Positions 33,272 to 44,600 of a stretch of DNA of 64,000 bases are shown here, piece after piece. Made by a program: the position numbers and the translations under genes. The notes beneath the pieces were generated by a model, which saw only the letters and a program-made list of their open reading frames with translations, searched no databases and was not told where the DNA came from. The stretch spans positions 186,001-250,000 of the forward strand of contig JACGCM010002840.1 in NCBI GenBank assembly GCA_014058105.1, given 5' to 3'. The stretch is from Kingdonia uniflora. Its lineage: Eukaryota; Streptophyta; Magnoliopsida; Ranunculales; Circaeasteraceae. Each line of letters opens with the position of its first letter. Within the stretch, counting starts at the first letter, position 1.

Positions 33272-35218
33272 ATGCCGAGCAAAGGAATGGGGAGCATCCT
33301 CTTTACATCTAACAAATCTGTGTGCCCTTCTTCCCCTTCTTTTTCTTTGAATTCTCAGCAACAAAAGCGTATTACAACCTCTCCTGTCTACTCTTACTCG
33401 CAATCCATGATGAATGAAACTATAGTTACATCAGCGGAGATTATCAACAAGTGGAACCCGGATACGTCAACTTACATGAAAGTTACATCCCTTTTTTATG
33501 AGAATCGCGAAGAAGCTAAGGATTTTCTCAAATCTGTTAAAGACTTGCAGAGAGCAATGAAATATTTAGTAGCCAAGAATCCGAATTCCGAAAAGCTTGT
33601 GGAAGCTCACAATCTGATGGAAATCGCTATGAAACGACTGGAGAAGGAGTTTTATATGAATCTTTCTATGAATCACGATCGCCTTGATCCTGAATCAATC
33701 TCTAGTAGGTCATCGGTGTCCCATCCGTCCCATGCATCAGATGGGTCTAAGTCGAGGTCGAGTCTTTCTGATTATGAGGATTATTCTGAAGACGAGATTC
33801 AAGTGGGAGACGAGCTTCAAGTGGGGGGTGATTCAATTTCCGAAGTTGAGAGGGCCTTGGCTGGCGCGATGCTTGATCTTAAATCGATTGCGGACTGCAT
33901 GTTTTTTTCAGGTTACGGTAAAGAGTGTGTGAGCATCTACAAGGTTACCAGGAAGTCGGTCATCGATGAAGGTATATACCGTTTAGGCGTCGAACAATTG
34001 AGTGCTCGGAAGATCAACAAGATGGATTGGGAGATTTTAGACTTGAAAATCAAGAACTGGTTGAAAGCTGTGATAACTGCAGTAAAAACGTTATTCGCCG
34101 GCGAAAGAATCTTATGCGATTACGTATTCTCCAGTTCTGATTCTATGAGAGAATCTTGCTTCTCTGAAATCTCAAAAAATGGTGCCATGACCCTCTTTCA
34201 ATTCCCCGAACTCATTGCCAAAAGCAAGAAAAAATCTGAGAAAATCTTTCGAACGCTTGATCTCTATATTGGAATTGCCGACCTCTGGCAGGATATTGAG
34301 ACAATATTATCTTTTGAATCGACAAACATTGTGATAACTCAAGCTCTCTCCTCATTGCAAAGTCTAGGCGAGGCTGTCCGGGCAATGTTATACGACTTCG
34401 AAGCAATGATTCAGAAAAATTCGCTAAAATCTCCTGCACAAGGAGGTGGAGTCCACTCCCTCACCCGATACGTTCTGAAGTATTTAATCATTCTCTCGAA
34501 TTACAGTGGGGTTTTGTCCGATATCACTGCAGAATGGCCAATGACAGGTCAATCTTCGTTACACGAATCATATCGAGCGAATTTGACTTCAGAGGACAGT
34601 GATATGCAGCCGATAACGACAACATTCGCTTGGTTGATCCTTATTCTTCTTTGCAAGCTTGACGGCAAAGCTGAGCACTACAAAGAGGCACCATTGTCTT
34701 ATCTCTTTCTCGCTAACAACCTCAACTATATCATAAGAAAGGTCCAGACGTCAAATCTTCAATTTATACTTGGAGAAGAGTGGATATCGAAGCACGAAGC
34801 AAAAGTAAAACATTACATAGCAAAGTACGAGCACTTAGGATGGAGTAAAGTTTTATCAGTGTTACCCGAGGATTCCAATTCAGAGATTTCAATTTTGGAG
34901 GCGAAGAACTGTTTCAAGAGATTTAATTCAGCCTTTCAAGCCGCTTTTAGGACACAGTCTCAGTGGGTTATAGCAGATAGTAAACTCAGAAACGAGATTA
35001 AAATGTCAATATGCAGAAAGCTTGGAGAGGCATACGGTAAGTTTTATGAGAAGTATCGGGTTGTCTTGCAAGAAGAGAAGAATTTGAGTTCATTAATTAC
35101 ATTCACTCCCAATGATATTGGGGATTACTTATTGGGTATATTTCTTGGTTCATGGATTTCTGATACTTCTACGTCATCATCGCGGTCTTCGAAGCATTCT
35201 TCGGGTTGGTCACTATAG
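33272..35218 (+). CDS. EXO70 family exocyst complex subunit, intact
   Basis: Single uninterrupted frame of 648 codons, a normal length for plant EXO70 proteins; most plant EXO70 genes outside the EXO70A group are also intronless. The N-terminal half is helical (EEAKDFLKSVKDLQRAMKYL, residues about 75-95). An acidic low-complexity linker, SDYEDYSEDEIQ, lies near residue 165. The C-terminal EXO70 core follows, with signatures EGIYRLGVEQLSARKINKMD (about 231-250), GGGVHSLTRYVLKYL (about 390-404), APLSYLFLANNLNYIIRKV and FTPNDIGDYLLGIFLG near the end. EXO70 binds phosphoinositides and helps dock secretory vesicles at the plasma membrane as part of the exocyst. The EXO70 subgroup cannot be fixed by eye. 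The ATG is supported by its conservation in the paralogous pseudogene at 4594. Its own upstream region has a retroelement LTR 1.2 kb away. Confidence 0.93.
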   Translation: MPSKGMGSILFTSNKSVCPSSPSFSLNSQQQKRITTSPVYSYSQSMMNETIVTSAEIINKWNPDTSTYMKVTSLFYENREEAKDFLKSVKDLQRAMKYLVAKNPNSEKLVEAHNLMEIAMKRLEKEFYMNLSMNHDRLDPESISSRSSVSHPSHASDGSKSRSSLSDYEDYSEDEIQVGDELQVGGDSISEVERALAGAMLDLKSIADCMFFSGYGKECVSIYKVTRKSVIDEGIYRLGVEQLSARKINKMDWEILDLKIKNWLKAVITAVKTLFAGERILCDYVFSSSDSMRESCFSEISKNGAMTLFQFPELIAKSKKKSEKIFRTLDLYIGIADLWQDIETILSFESTNIVITQALSSLQSLGEAVRAMLYDFEAMIQKNSLKSPAQGGGVHSLTRYVLKYLIILSNYSGVLSDITAEWPMTGQSSLHESYRANLTSEDSDMQPITTTFAWLILILLCKLDGKAEHYKEAPLSYLFLANNLNYIIRKVQTSNLQFILGEEWISKHEAKVKHYIAKYEHLGWSKVLSVLPEDSNSEISILEAKNCFKRFNSAFQAAFRTQSQWVIADSKLRNEIKMSICRKLGEAYGKFYEKYRVVLQEEKNLSSLITFTPNDIGDYLLGIFLGSWISDTSTSSSRSSKHSSGWSL

Positions 35219-35800
35219 TCCAAGTAAAATGATGGTGCAATACGAAATTGGGAGGTGTTCAAGTGTCACTATTTTGGTAGCTGTTTAAGCTATACTCCCC
35301 ATCACAACAGGGATCTACAAAATTTATAATACAGATGATTTTGCATCATAAAACTTGGGAAAAGCTCAGCTCGATGCTCTGTCTCTCTTCCTCTATTCTC
35401 TCTCACCCCTCCCCATGTTCCACATCTCTTTCCTCCTTTTCTATTATGTATCCCCAAATCTCAAGTACTAAATTAGGCAATGATAATAGTGAAGGGTTAT
35501 CCCAAGTCTCTAATCAATCAACGGATTTTTTTCCTCTTAAATAATTGTTAGTTGTTTGCCTTACTAATGAAATTTGGAAATCTGGTTTTAGAGTATAGTC
35601 ATCAAAAATCTCTTATTATACTCATAAAAATTTTAAAAATCGATCAATTGTTAAGTTCTTTTTACTGCTTTTATGGACTTCTGCTTTTGTTTTAGGAAGG
35701 GAGAACTAAAAATGGGATAGACGGAAGAGAGGTAGGGAATTTTTTAACCAAGCCGAGCCGAGATCTTGTTTTAATTACACGGCCATGTCAACATCTATAG

Positions 35801-36921
35801 AATCCGTTCGGGGAGTTTTATAAGCAAGGAGAAGCTTTAGTATTTGCAAGGATACTAAAAACGTACAGGGAAGTTTTCGCACTTACCTCTTTCTCTTCTC
35901 CGTTCTCTCTAAAACTTTTTTTCATTTCTTTCTCTCTCTATTATGACAATGAAGCAATTGGTATATGGACCATCAAAACGAGAGTGAAAACTGCGAAATT
36001 GGGATCAAAATATTAAATTTATGACCTAAATTCTAAATTTAAATTGAGAATAAACAAAAAACAGGGTTTCGGTTTGAGCGATTTCCATTTCTTAGACTGA
36101 GTTCTAAAACCCTAATAATAATGTGGTGATCAAAAGAAAAACATAAAGACATTACTCTTGCAGAGAACACAAAATAAGAACTCTCTCCCCCATTAAACTC
36201 TCTCTTCTGCTGCAACAACATTAGCTAAGAGTGAGAAACATCAAAATCTACCCATCTTTGTAGTGTTAAAATCATACAAAGGAAACTCGTTATTGTGCTC
36301 AAGTCCACATGTAATCCATCACCTCGTTCTTGATCATGTTTTGCATCACTGATAAGAACTTTGGACTAAACCCAAATTTCAGCTATCAATGGTTTTGCTA
36401 TCTCAAAACATCGTTACTATTTGTATATCGAGATTTCTCGACAAGGCAAACACTAGGGCAAAAAATGTTGGTGTTACTGATGTTAATTACTATGGTTTAA
36501 TTAACAATCAGATTTACACAAAATGCGGCTTTAGAAGAGAAATAAAGTAAAGTCGACTAATCAATCGTCGATGATTTTTTAATATGAGAATTCGAAGTCG
36601 ATGGTGGAGCTACGATGTCGTTACTCATAACAGATCATGTTGTTATTCGAAACCCTGTTTTTAGATTATTCTAAATTTAAATTTAGAATTTAGGTCGCAA
36701 ATTTGCTATCAATTGTTTCATCTACCATAATAGAGAGAGAAAGAAAACAAAATTTTAGAGAGAAGGGATAAGAGAAAGATGAAAGAGACTCCTTGGTGGG
36801 GACCCTTCCCCTTTGCCTCGACTCAAACTTCCAAGACGTTTCCACTAAAACTTCCAGGACGTTTGAAGTATCCTTACAAACACTAAAAAATTTCCTTGCT
36901 TATAAAGCTCCCCTATCCGTT
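35801..36921. mobile_element. Foldback element, copy B
   Basis: Counterpart of 11581-12680. The left arm starts GGGGAGTTTTATAAGC, and the right arm ends GCTTATAAAGCTCCCC. The A-T rich centre CTAAATTTAAAT pairs between the arms. The right arm carries a local duplication of ACTCAAACTTCCAAGACGTTT-like sequence near 36825-36865. No transposase is encoded. Confidence 0.75.
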
Positions 36922-37100
36922 GATCTATTCCACTAACGGCTAGAAGTAGTGTAGGGAGTCAACCGATCCCTCACTTACTTTTATATATTTTATAATTATT
37001 TGTAAAATGGTAAATATGAATATACGGTGATTTCTAACGAATGGTTTCTAGATATTTCAATATCCCCCAGCTATCGGAAAAGTATTTTCTACTTCTAGAT

Positions 37101-38417
37101 GCTTGAAAAAGTCTGTCAAATGCAAGCATTGATAATAATAAGAAACAATAAGCAAAAATGTCAAATCATTCAGAATACGTCTTTACGAGTTTATGTTTAA
37201 ATTTGCTTTTTCAAAGGTCCTACAAAAAGTCCAGTTTAGACGATCTCACAAACCATTAGCAGGAGGACCTTGTAAACAAGGCCTTGATCGGCAGGAGAGA
37301 CTTCTAACTTATATTTGGAGGTCAAAATAACATAATTGAAATTTTATGTGCTCGTGTTTAATGTATTTCAAGAAATTAAGTCAAAACTATTATTATCAAT
37401 CAATGATCTATGAATAAAAATAAACAATTAATAGTTATGACAAAGAAATAAAATATACAAGCAATTGTTCACCCTGTAGAAACTTATTACTCAGGAAAAA
37501 AACCACAGGTCGTTATCGATAACATCGACACCAAAAATCAACTAATCAAAAAGAGTTGCAATCTAAAATACACTTACAGACTCGATAACCTCGTCTCGTG
37601 ATTATCTTTTTTATGATCCAAGCTTCGCGCCCTATCTCCTTCGTTCTCGCAACGACTCTCATTGATCTCACAACAAGAATCACCTTTCTCGAATCACTCT
37701 AGAAATTTATGTAGGTTTTTGATTGATGTTGATTAGTCTCTTTGATAAAGGATATACAACTCTCAAAATATAAAAAACGTCATCAGAGGAAAAACAAAAC
37801 AAAGTTAGATTAAATAAGAAAATAATTTTTTCCCGAGACTCTTTCGAATGAGACCCAAAATCGTTCGAACGAGTTACCCAAATAAGCCTACAAAAAGAGG
37901 CAGTTTGAAACTCGTTGAAAATGTTATCTTTTCACATAAGTCGTTCGAACGAGATACCTAAATAAGCCTACAAAAAGAGGCAATTTAAAACTCGCTTCAA
38001 ATGGTTGTCTTTTCCCAGAGGTCGTTCGAGCGACACCAAAAAGCAAAATAAGTTTAAAAATAAAGATAGTTAAAATATTTTGGCTTTTTCTTTATCAGAG
38101 TTCTACTTACCAGCTTACATTCTCGGTCGTTGATAGTAGAAGACTTGTCAGGCGTCTTACTTCTGTCACCGTCTTCGCCTGAGATAACCACGGGACTCCA
38201 CATGAAATGAGACAAGCCAAAACCTTTCAATAATAAATATGCATCTAGTGAACATTTATATGGTAGCAAAAAGTAGTTATAGTTAATCAAAATATATTTG
38301 CTCGTTAATAATATTATCATCCAGTACTTACTCGAACATATATACTATCGTAAAAATGCATAAAAGGAGATAAAACGTATATAAATACGCATTATTTAGC
38401 TATAAAATTGGAGGTCC
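37101..38417. other. Intergenic region between EXO70 and pectate lyase 3' end
   Basis: Unique after the duplication breakpoint at 37100. I see no gene. It ends at the pectate lyase stop codon on the minus strand, so 38300-38417 probably contains the 3' UTR. It holds the small tandem repeat at 37860-38040. Confidence 0.4.
37860..38040. repeat. Tandem repeat of about 88 bp with palindromic TCGTTCGAACGA
   Basis: Two units, and the start of a third, read TCGTTCGAACGAG…ACCCAAATAAGCCTACAAAAA…GAGGCA…AACTCG. The palindrome TCGTTCGAACGA opens the units. The same palindrome lies in the solo LTR near 28698. Confidence 0.7.
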
Positions 38418-38654
38418 TTATGCAGAAAGTTTCAGATCTACTGGCCTTGGAATGGGCTGCCATCCTGTACAATGCTGGAGAGCTTCTTTTAAAGCTTCAG
38501 ATGGAGGTTCCACTGTCCAAGTTGGGTAATATTCAGTAGGATGATATAAGCTTTCATGACCAACCCCTGTCACTGAACATGTTTGAGATCCGCACAGGAA
38601 AAGGTCTCCTTCAGACCTTATGCAGCCAGATGCAGCTTCTTCCTTGTCAGCCGC
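38418..38654 (-). CDS. Pectate lyase-like gene, exon 5 and stop
   Basis: Residues 308-385, starting [20 protein letters not shown] and including [20 protein letters not shown] and [10 protein letters not shown], then a TAA at 38418-38420. The frame joins exon 4 in phase 0. The content fits the C-terminal tail of the same lyase subgroup, which supports assigning it to this gene despite the 10.5-kb gap. Confidence 0.85.
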   Translation of the reverse strand, partial: AADKEEAASGCIRSEGDLFLCGSQTCSVTGVGHESLYHPTEYYPTWTVEPPSEALKEALQHCTGWQPIPRPVDLKLSA

Positions 38655-41600
38655 CTGCAGAAATATCAAAATGGTATATCAATTAAAATGATTAGCTAAA
38701 TAAAAAGAACCACAACTCAATAATCCACTACGGCTAAAGGTCACTCAGTGGCTTTCAAAATAAAAGAGAAGAAAATAAAATGGAACGCACAAGTGATATA
38801 GGATTATGACGAGTTATCGTTAGTTTCATTTGATTCAGCAAGTGCTGATTAAGGGCAATAGGAAGGTCAGGTGTTAGTTTCTATAAATTGATGTATCCCA
38901 GCATATTCCCACACTTATAATCTAATGTTTAGTTTACAGGATTAAAGTGAAGAATATTGTCTTTTTGATGGAAAAATTTCATGAAATCCTCCCTGTTGCA
39001 TGACTAACTCACTATTTCGTATCAAAACTTTGACCATTATTATACAAAGAAAACTGTGCCCAGCAAAGTTTTTCTCAATTAACTTAATAAGATGGAAATA
39101 TTCCATTTTTTTGGTCACTTTATGAAGCCTGTCCACGTCTCCGAGAGCGATTATATTGTCTCTATAGATCATTCTGGAAACCTCGAGATTTCATAGTTAA
39201 ACAACAAAACAAGAGCACCTACATATTTCAGTGGTAGTGGAGGAAAGAATATCTGCAACTCCAAAATCCATGGTGAAAAAATATGTACATATTAATAGCT
39301 GCTGGTCCTAAATTAATTTAACCTAAAGTGTACGTAAAAAGTAACCCATTCTAGGTTGAAGTACAGGCATAGGTTGTATTTCATCCGCAGTGAACCAATC
39401 GAAAAGGACTAGTTTCAGTGATTGCCGTTTCCGTGAAATGTTAGAAATTGAAATAATGGAAATCTTGATGGATGTGAAATGAAGGAGAAAATATATTTTT
39501 TATTTTTTATTTTTTTGCAATAAATAAGATGTGAACTAGGAAACAACGACACGGATACAGGTGTCGGTGTCTGACACGGATACGGGGTGTCGGAAACGGC
39601 AAAAAATTGTTGGGTAACTTGTATAAATAGTGTTGGACACGTTTGTCCGAGTGTCCAAGCGTTCGAGTGTCCAGGTGTCGGACACGTTTTCCTAGGATGT
39701 GAAAAAAAAGGTTTGATGCTCAAATGATACCCCATCTTGCACTGCCCAAATAACTCCTCTTAAGCCGTTAGATGCTCATAACCTACGGCTCCCTTTATAT
39801 CTGACAAAGCATATTAAGACAAACTAACATATTGTATTTTAGGTTTTCTCCCACTTTATCTCATCTTTTCCCTTTCTCTTCTATTCTTTCACTGTCTCGC
39901 AGACAGACGACAGTAAAAACTATATGAGAATTTACCAGCTCTTTCTCTCTTATATAAAGTGCATCTGTTCTTGATTATTCCTGTTAACAAAAGTGTTAAC
40001 AAAATAATTGCGGAAACACAAGTTCAAAACTTGAATTAGTTGCAGTCCTTTTTTATCTTCTAACAATCTGAGCAATTCTCTATTTAGTTTTTGAAGATGA
40101 TAAATCAAGAGGATACCTTTTTTCTTCTGTTGAAGCCTTGTTTCAAGTCCTCAACTTTCTCTCCAAAATTATTAATAATTACTAATCTTCATAGATTTAA
40201 AAGAACCAAGAAGAATCATGATGGTCAATCTTCAAAGAATCACGATTTTCAATCTTCAACTCCCACACGTCCACAAATGCCCTAATTACTATTGTTGTTC
40301 TACATGGCAATGGTTTTAATTCTTAAAAAATATCGTTCTCCTGTAACTTTATTTTCCCAAAAAGAAGATCATGGGAGAGAAAGGGTGAGAATAAGGGAGA
40401 AAAAAAAAAGAGAGATGAGATGAAAGGGACGGGAAAATGAGAAAAAACCAATATTTTTTTTTGCCTTGTCAGCAATAAAGGCAGCCGCAGATTATGAGCA
40501 TCTAACGGCTCAAGAGATGAGTTAATTGGGAAGGGCAAGATGAAGAGTCGATCAATCCCTCCTCCCACTTTTTGGCACCACTAAATTCTCTATAGATTCT
40601 GAAAATCCAAGTTATTTCTGTATATTCTCTCTTCAGATTCCCTAACTTCATCAAACCAACCGATAGGGAGGTCTCCCTTGCACCAGTAGCCTCCAAAAAT
40701 TGGTGTTTGTGTCTTGACTGAAGCCTTTTTGTTTACTATTTTGCCCACCCTATATTTAAGAAAGCAAACGTGCCCACTCCAAAACAAACCTCTTCTATTT
40801 TATGTTCAATGAAAGACGTGTGTACCTTAAAGATAAAACTTCCCCACATAATTGTTGCCATTTGTCCCAAAATCATCCATCTAACATGCAATAAAAATAG
40901 GGAGGGAAACCATATTCAAAAATTTATCTCTCTGCCTTCTTTCTATCTCTATCTCCCTTATTATTTTTCTTCTTACCCTCTTGAAAGAATAACACACATC
41001 ACAATCAATTTTTTTTTTTTGCAGAGCACAATCATAATGTTCTGAAGGTAAAACATTGCATTCTCTTTGCTCAATCTTAATTTTCTAAGATTTTGACGAA
41101 AACCACTTATCTTTGTTCTTTAACTTTAATCTTTGTAATGGCATTTTCCAGGGGATTTTCGTTGTGCACAAAGGGTATGTGATCTCATTCAGACAATCTT
41201 TGTACAAATGTAAGATGATCTCTTGACTTACATATTATGGAATTCTTGCTTAAAAACATAGAAAATGAGTGCAACCTACTTGATAGTCTAGCCAAACAGG
41301 GCCTAATCTTTACCCATTTTATTATTTTGCCAAACAGGCCTTTATCTTACCCATTTGATCATTTAGCTAAACAGGGATTTATCTCTGTTTAGTTGTAGTT
41401 TTTAGTAAGTTGAAGACCACGGTAGACTTGCATTTTGTTCGAGTTCGACATAAGGTTAGAAAAGTGTCGCAATGTTGATACAGAGATGAGACCTACATGT
41501 CTTGTAACACCCATTATCAAAATGATTTCATTGTTGGACACCATTGAAGAACGCTTGGGTATCCAAATATTAATGGGTTCTATCTTGGGAAAGAGATGAT

Positions 41601-44600
41601 TAATGGGGTCAACTTGCTTTTTGCAACAATGGTGACTAAAGTAGTAAAATTTTGTTAGGAGATGATGATCTTGGTTTAGCAAACAATGCCCATTATGTGT
41701 TTGTGTAAAAATCCTTCAAAGAGAGAGAGAAAAAGCTGGGTTTTTAGGGGAAACCCATGAAAGAGTGAAGTCGCGGTCTGTGGGTCGGTCCCACCGGCAC
41801 CCGTTATACTAGTATTTTATTTTTCCGATTCTCACAATCGTGATTTTCTTAATTCAACTTTTTTCTCGAAAATATCTTTAAACAATAACGGGTGGATAGG
41901 GATTTGAAGTTAAATGATGCCTGAGCCCATATAGGTGAATGCCAGCAAGTCAGGTCATAGTACGGTGAGCATTACACACAGAAGTTACAAGTTGAAACTT
42001 GTCAAAGTTGAAGAAATAGATCCTTGGTTCAACACCTTGCAAGCTGTCCATGAGGTGCTCAAGGTTTGGTATTCAGGAAAGTACTTATAGATACCCGAGC
42101 ATTGTAAAATTGTTGTTAGCTAATAAATGATGCTTTTACTCTGCATTGCATTGCTACTTGTTGCCTTATTGTTGCCTTATAGACTATTTTAATAGATGGA
42201 CAATAGGCTTACTTGAGGGGATAACTTCGAGCGCAGCACGAACAACTTGCAATCTCGGCTAGTCCGCGATACCCTCAATAGAACAAGGGAAATCTGAATT
42301 ATTGGCAAAGGCACTAATAGTTGTTGACCCACTGCTGCACAATGGCCTCGCCTTACTAATCTTAAAGTTAGATATAAACTTGAAGAAATTTATCTCTTTC
42401 TACTTCTTTTGTAGTCGTAAGCTATTAGAGCCCTTAGTCGTAAATTAATATCTTATGTTCTGCTTCTAATATACATGGCAGTTATCTTTATCTTTTTTCT
42501 CTTTATTTTTTATCCCTTGTAATCGTGGAACCTTAACATCAAATTTGTCATGGTATCAGAGTAGACTCGATTCCCTCTATATGGGTTTGAATCTCATATT
42601 GTTTCTCCATTTGCAATCAGCTTCAAGGTTATGTTGTTGATTTAAATGGAATTGAAACTTGAGTATGACTTTTGTTTGGATTTGAGTTAAAGGTTTGCAA
42701 ATACATAATTTTTTCATTCGAGGTTTAAATGAGGGTTGATTTTGAAGTTGAATCGAGTTAGCGTTTAACCGAAGTTACTATTTGGGATGCAATGGACTTT
42801 AAATTTATCTTCATCTATGATATTCAGCATCTGCATCTGCGATAATGGGGTTTAAAATTTGCCTACATTTCATCTTTTGTTGATTGAACCCATGATTTCG
42901 TTATTGATTAAATTATGGCATTATGAAGTGTTTGAAAAAGTTGGTATATCTTAAGTTTTGTAGGTTGTTCTCAGTGTTTTTTTTGTTTGTTTTTTTTTTT
43001 GCTTTTGCTACTATTATTGTTAGTTCGTTTTTCTTAAGAATGAAATTTGTGCTTGTTTGTTTATGTTATCGTAACTCGGTTAAGGAATATTTAGCTCTCT
43101 CTTAGTGAGTGATAGGTCCATTAATTATCATTTATGTATAACTCCTTAATTGGGAGAATTAGTGTTGGATGCCATGGCTAATGACAAATTTGATTTGCAA
43201 TTTGTTGGTCTAATGATAACTGGACCTAATTATGCATATTGAGGTGATATTATGACGCACTTCATCATGGGTAAAGGATTATGGAACTATGCTGATGGTA
43301 CAATGAACAACTCAAGGATTATTACAAGGATCAGTAATTTATGTAAAGCTCTCTGTTAGAATTCAGCTTGGCCAAGTTCCAAATGGCCAAGGAGAAGTAA
43401 AGGTTGATGTCCGTGGTATTAGATATGATAATTGTAATATTATGGAATTTTATGGGGTGATAACTACTATTTGGTATCAACTTGCTTTGATTGCCACCGG
43501 GCATTCTTTTACAAATTGGATCACGTACCGTGTGCAATATTTGACTGCATTTCTTGATGATTTTGAGGGTGTTCGAGGTTTCTTTATAGAGATTTTTTCC
43601 CTAATATTGACTATGTTGTTAGTGAGCTTCTTTGACGAGGCAAGTAGGGAAAGTGACTCTTATTATACTCACTAAGTCAGCCTTGGCTATTCATCCTTCA
43701 TTCAATCTCAAACTCATATTTCTTATCAAAAGCAAAAACGTCCTTTTGTCTCAGAAAGGTCATTGGAAGAATCAATATCCAAAGAGACTACAACATTAAA
43801 ATTGAGGACCAGCCCCTTGGACATTGCCACAACAATACAAAAGTTCTCCTCAGTCGCAGTCCTATATAGGAGCACATCCATAGCAGTATCTTAGCCCCTA
43901 CACCATATCCAAGGTGCCCACCTGCGCGTCCAGCTCATCATACTCAACCTACTCAATCTGCAAGAGTACCATATACTAATTCATATTTCTTTAACGTTGT
44001 AGCTCAGATAGAGCATTTCTTCTTCAACGTCCTAATGCCATTCCATATATAGGTTTTATCTCATCTGGGGTACCTTCATGTAGTTGTTGTTCCACTTCGA
44101 TCTTTGATTTGAATGCTAGACATCATATGACCAACAATCGATCGGATTTTTTGTATTCCTTGTATCATTAGTGTCACTGCAGCTAATGGCGGATATATGC
44201 CCTTAGGCTGTGTTAGAGCAGTTTTTACCCCATACTTGTCCCTTACCAATGTTTATTATCTTCCTAGTCACTTTGAGTTTGATTTCAGTTAATCAACTGT
44301 GTCTCAGGATATTTTGCGTACTTTTCTGACACTCAATGCTTTGTGAAGGATCGTCATTCTCAAAGGCTGGTTGGGACCATCATAGAAATGGCGGCATGTA
44401 CGTCTTAGAAAATATACACCCATATGCCAGAATAACTTTTATTAGTTCTTTTGCTTATTGTTTTTTCTTTTTTTTTCAGCTAGAATCTAAGTCTAATATT
44501 TTTCACTTATGGCATGCTAGATTAAGCCATGTGTCATCTCAATTAAAGTATGTAGTTTTTACTACTGGTGCTTTAGGCGACATTTATTGTTATGATTTTT

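Larger units (their letters stand above)
26307..37100 (+). repeat. Segmental duplication, copy B
   Basis: Second copy of the unit at 1-12866. It carries the intact EXO70 gene. Differences specific to B are the 2.9-kb solo LTR at 27930-30840 and a deletion that joins the 155-bp repeats directly to the middle of the 3' LTR near 31460. By eye the EXO70 parts differ by only a few percent. Both copies keep the same retroelement/flank junction (…GGCTATTACA followed by a T/G-GTAA-like flank), so the retroelement was there before the duplication. Confidence 0.85.

Noticed and set aside
37860..38040. CRISPR-like array
   Set aside because: There are only two or three units, with diverged spacers of the same sequence, in a plant nuclear context. 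It is an ordinary tandem repeat.
42551..42562. tRNA gene
   Set aside because: TGGTATCAGAG is only the primer-binding complement of initiator tRNA. No cloverleaf arms surround it; the same holds at 8717-8728.
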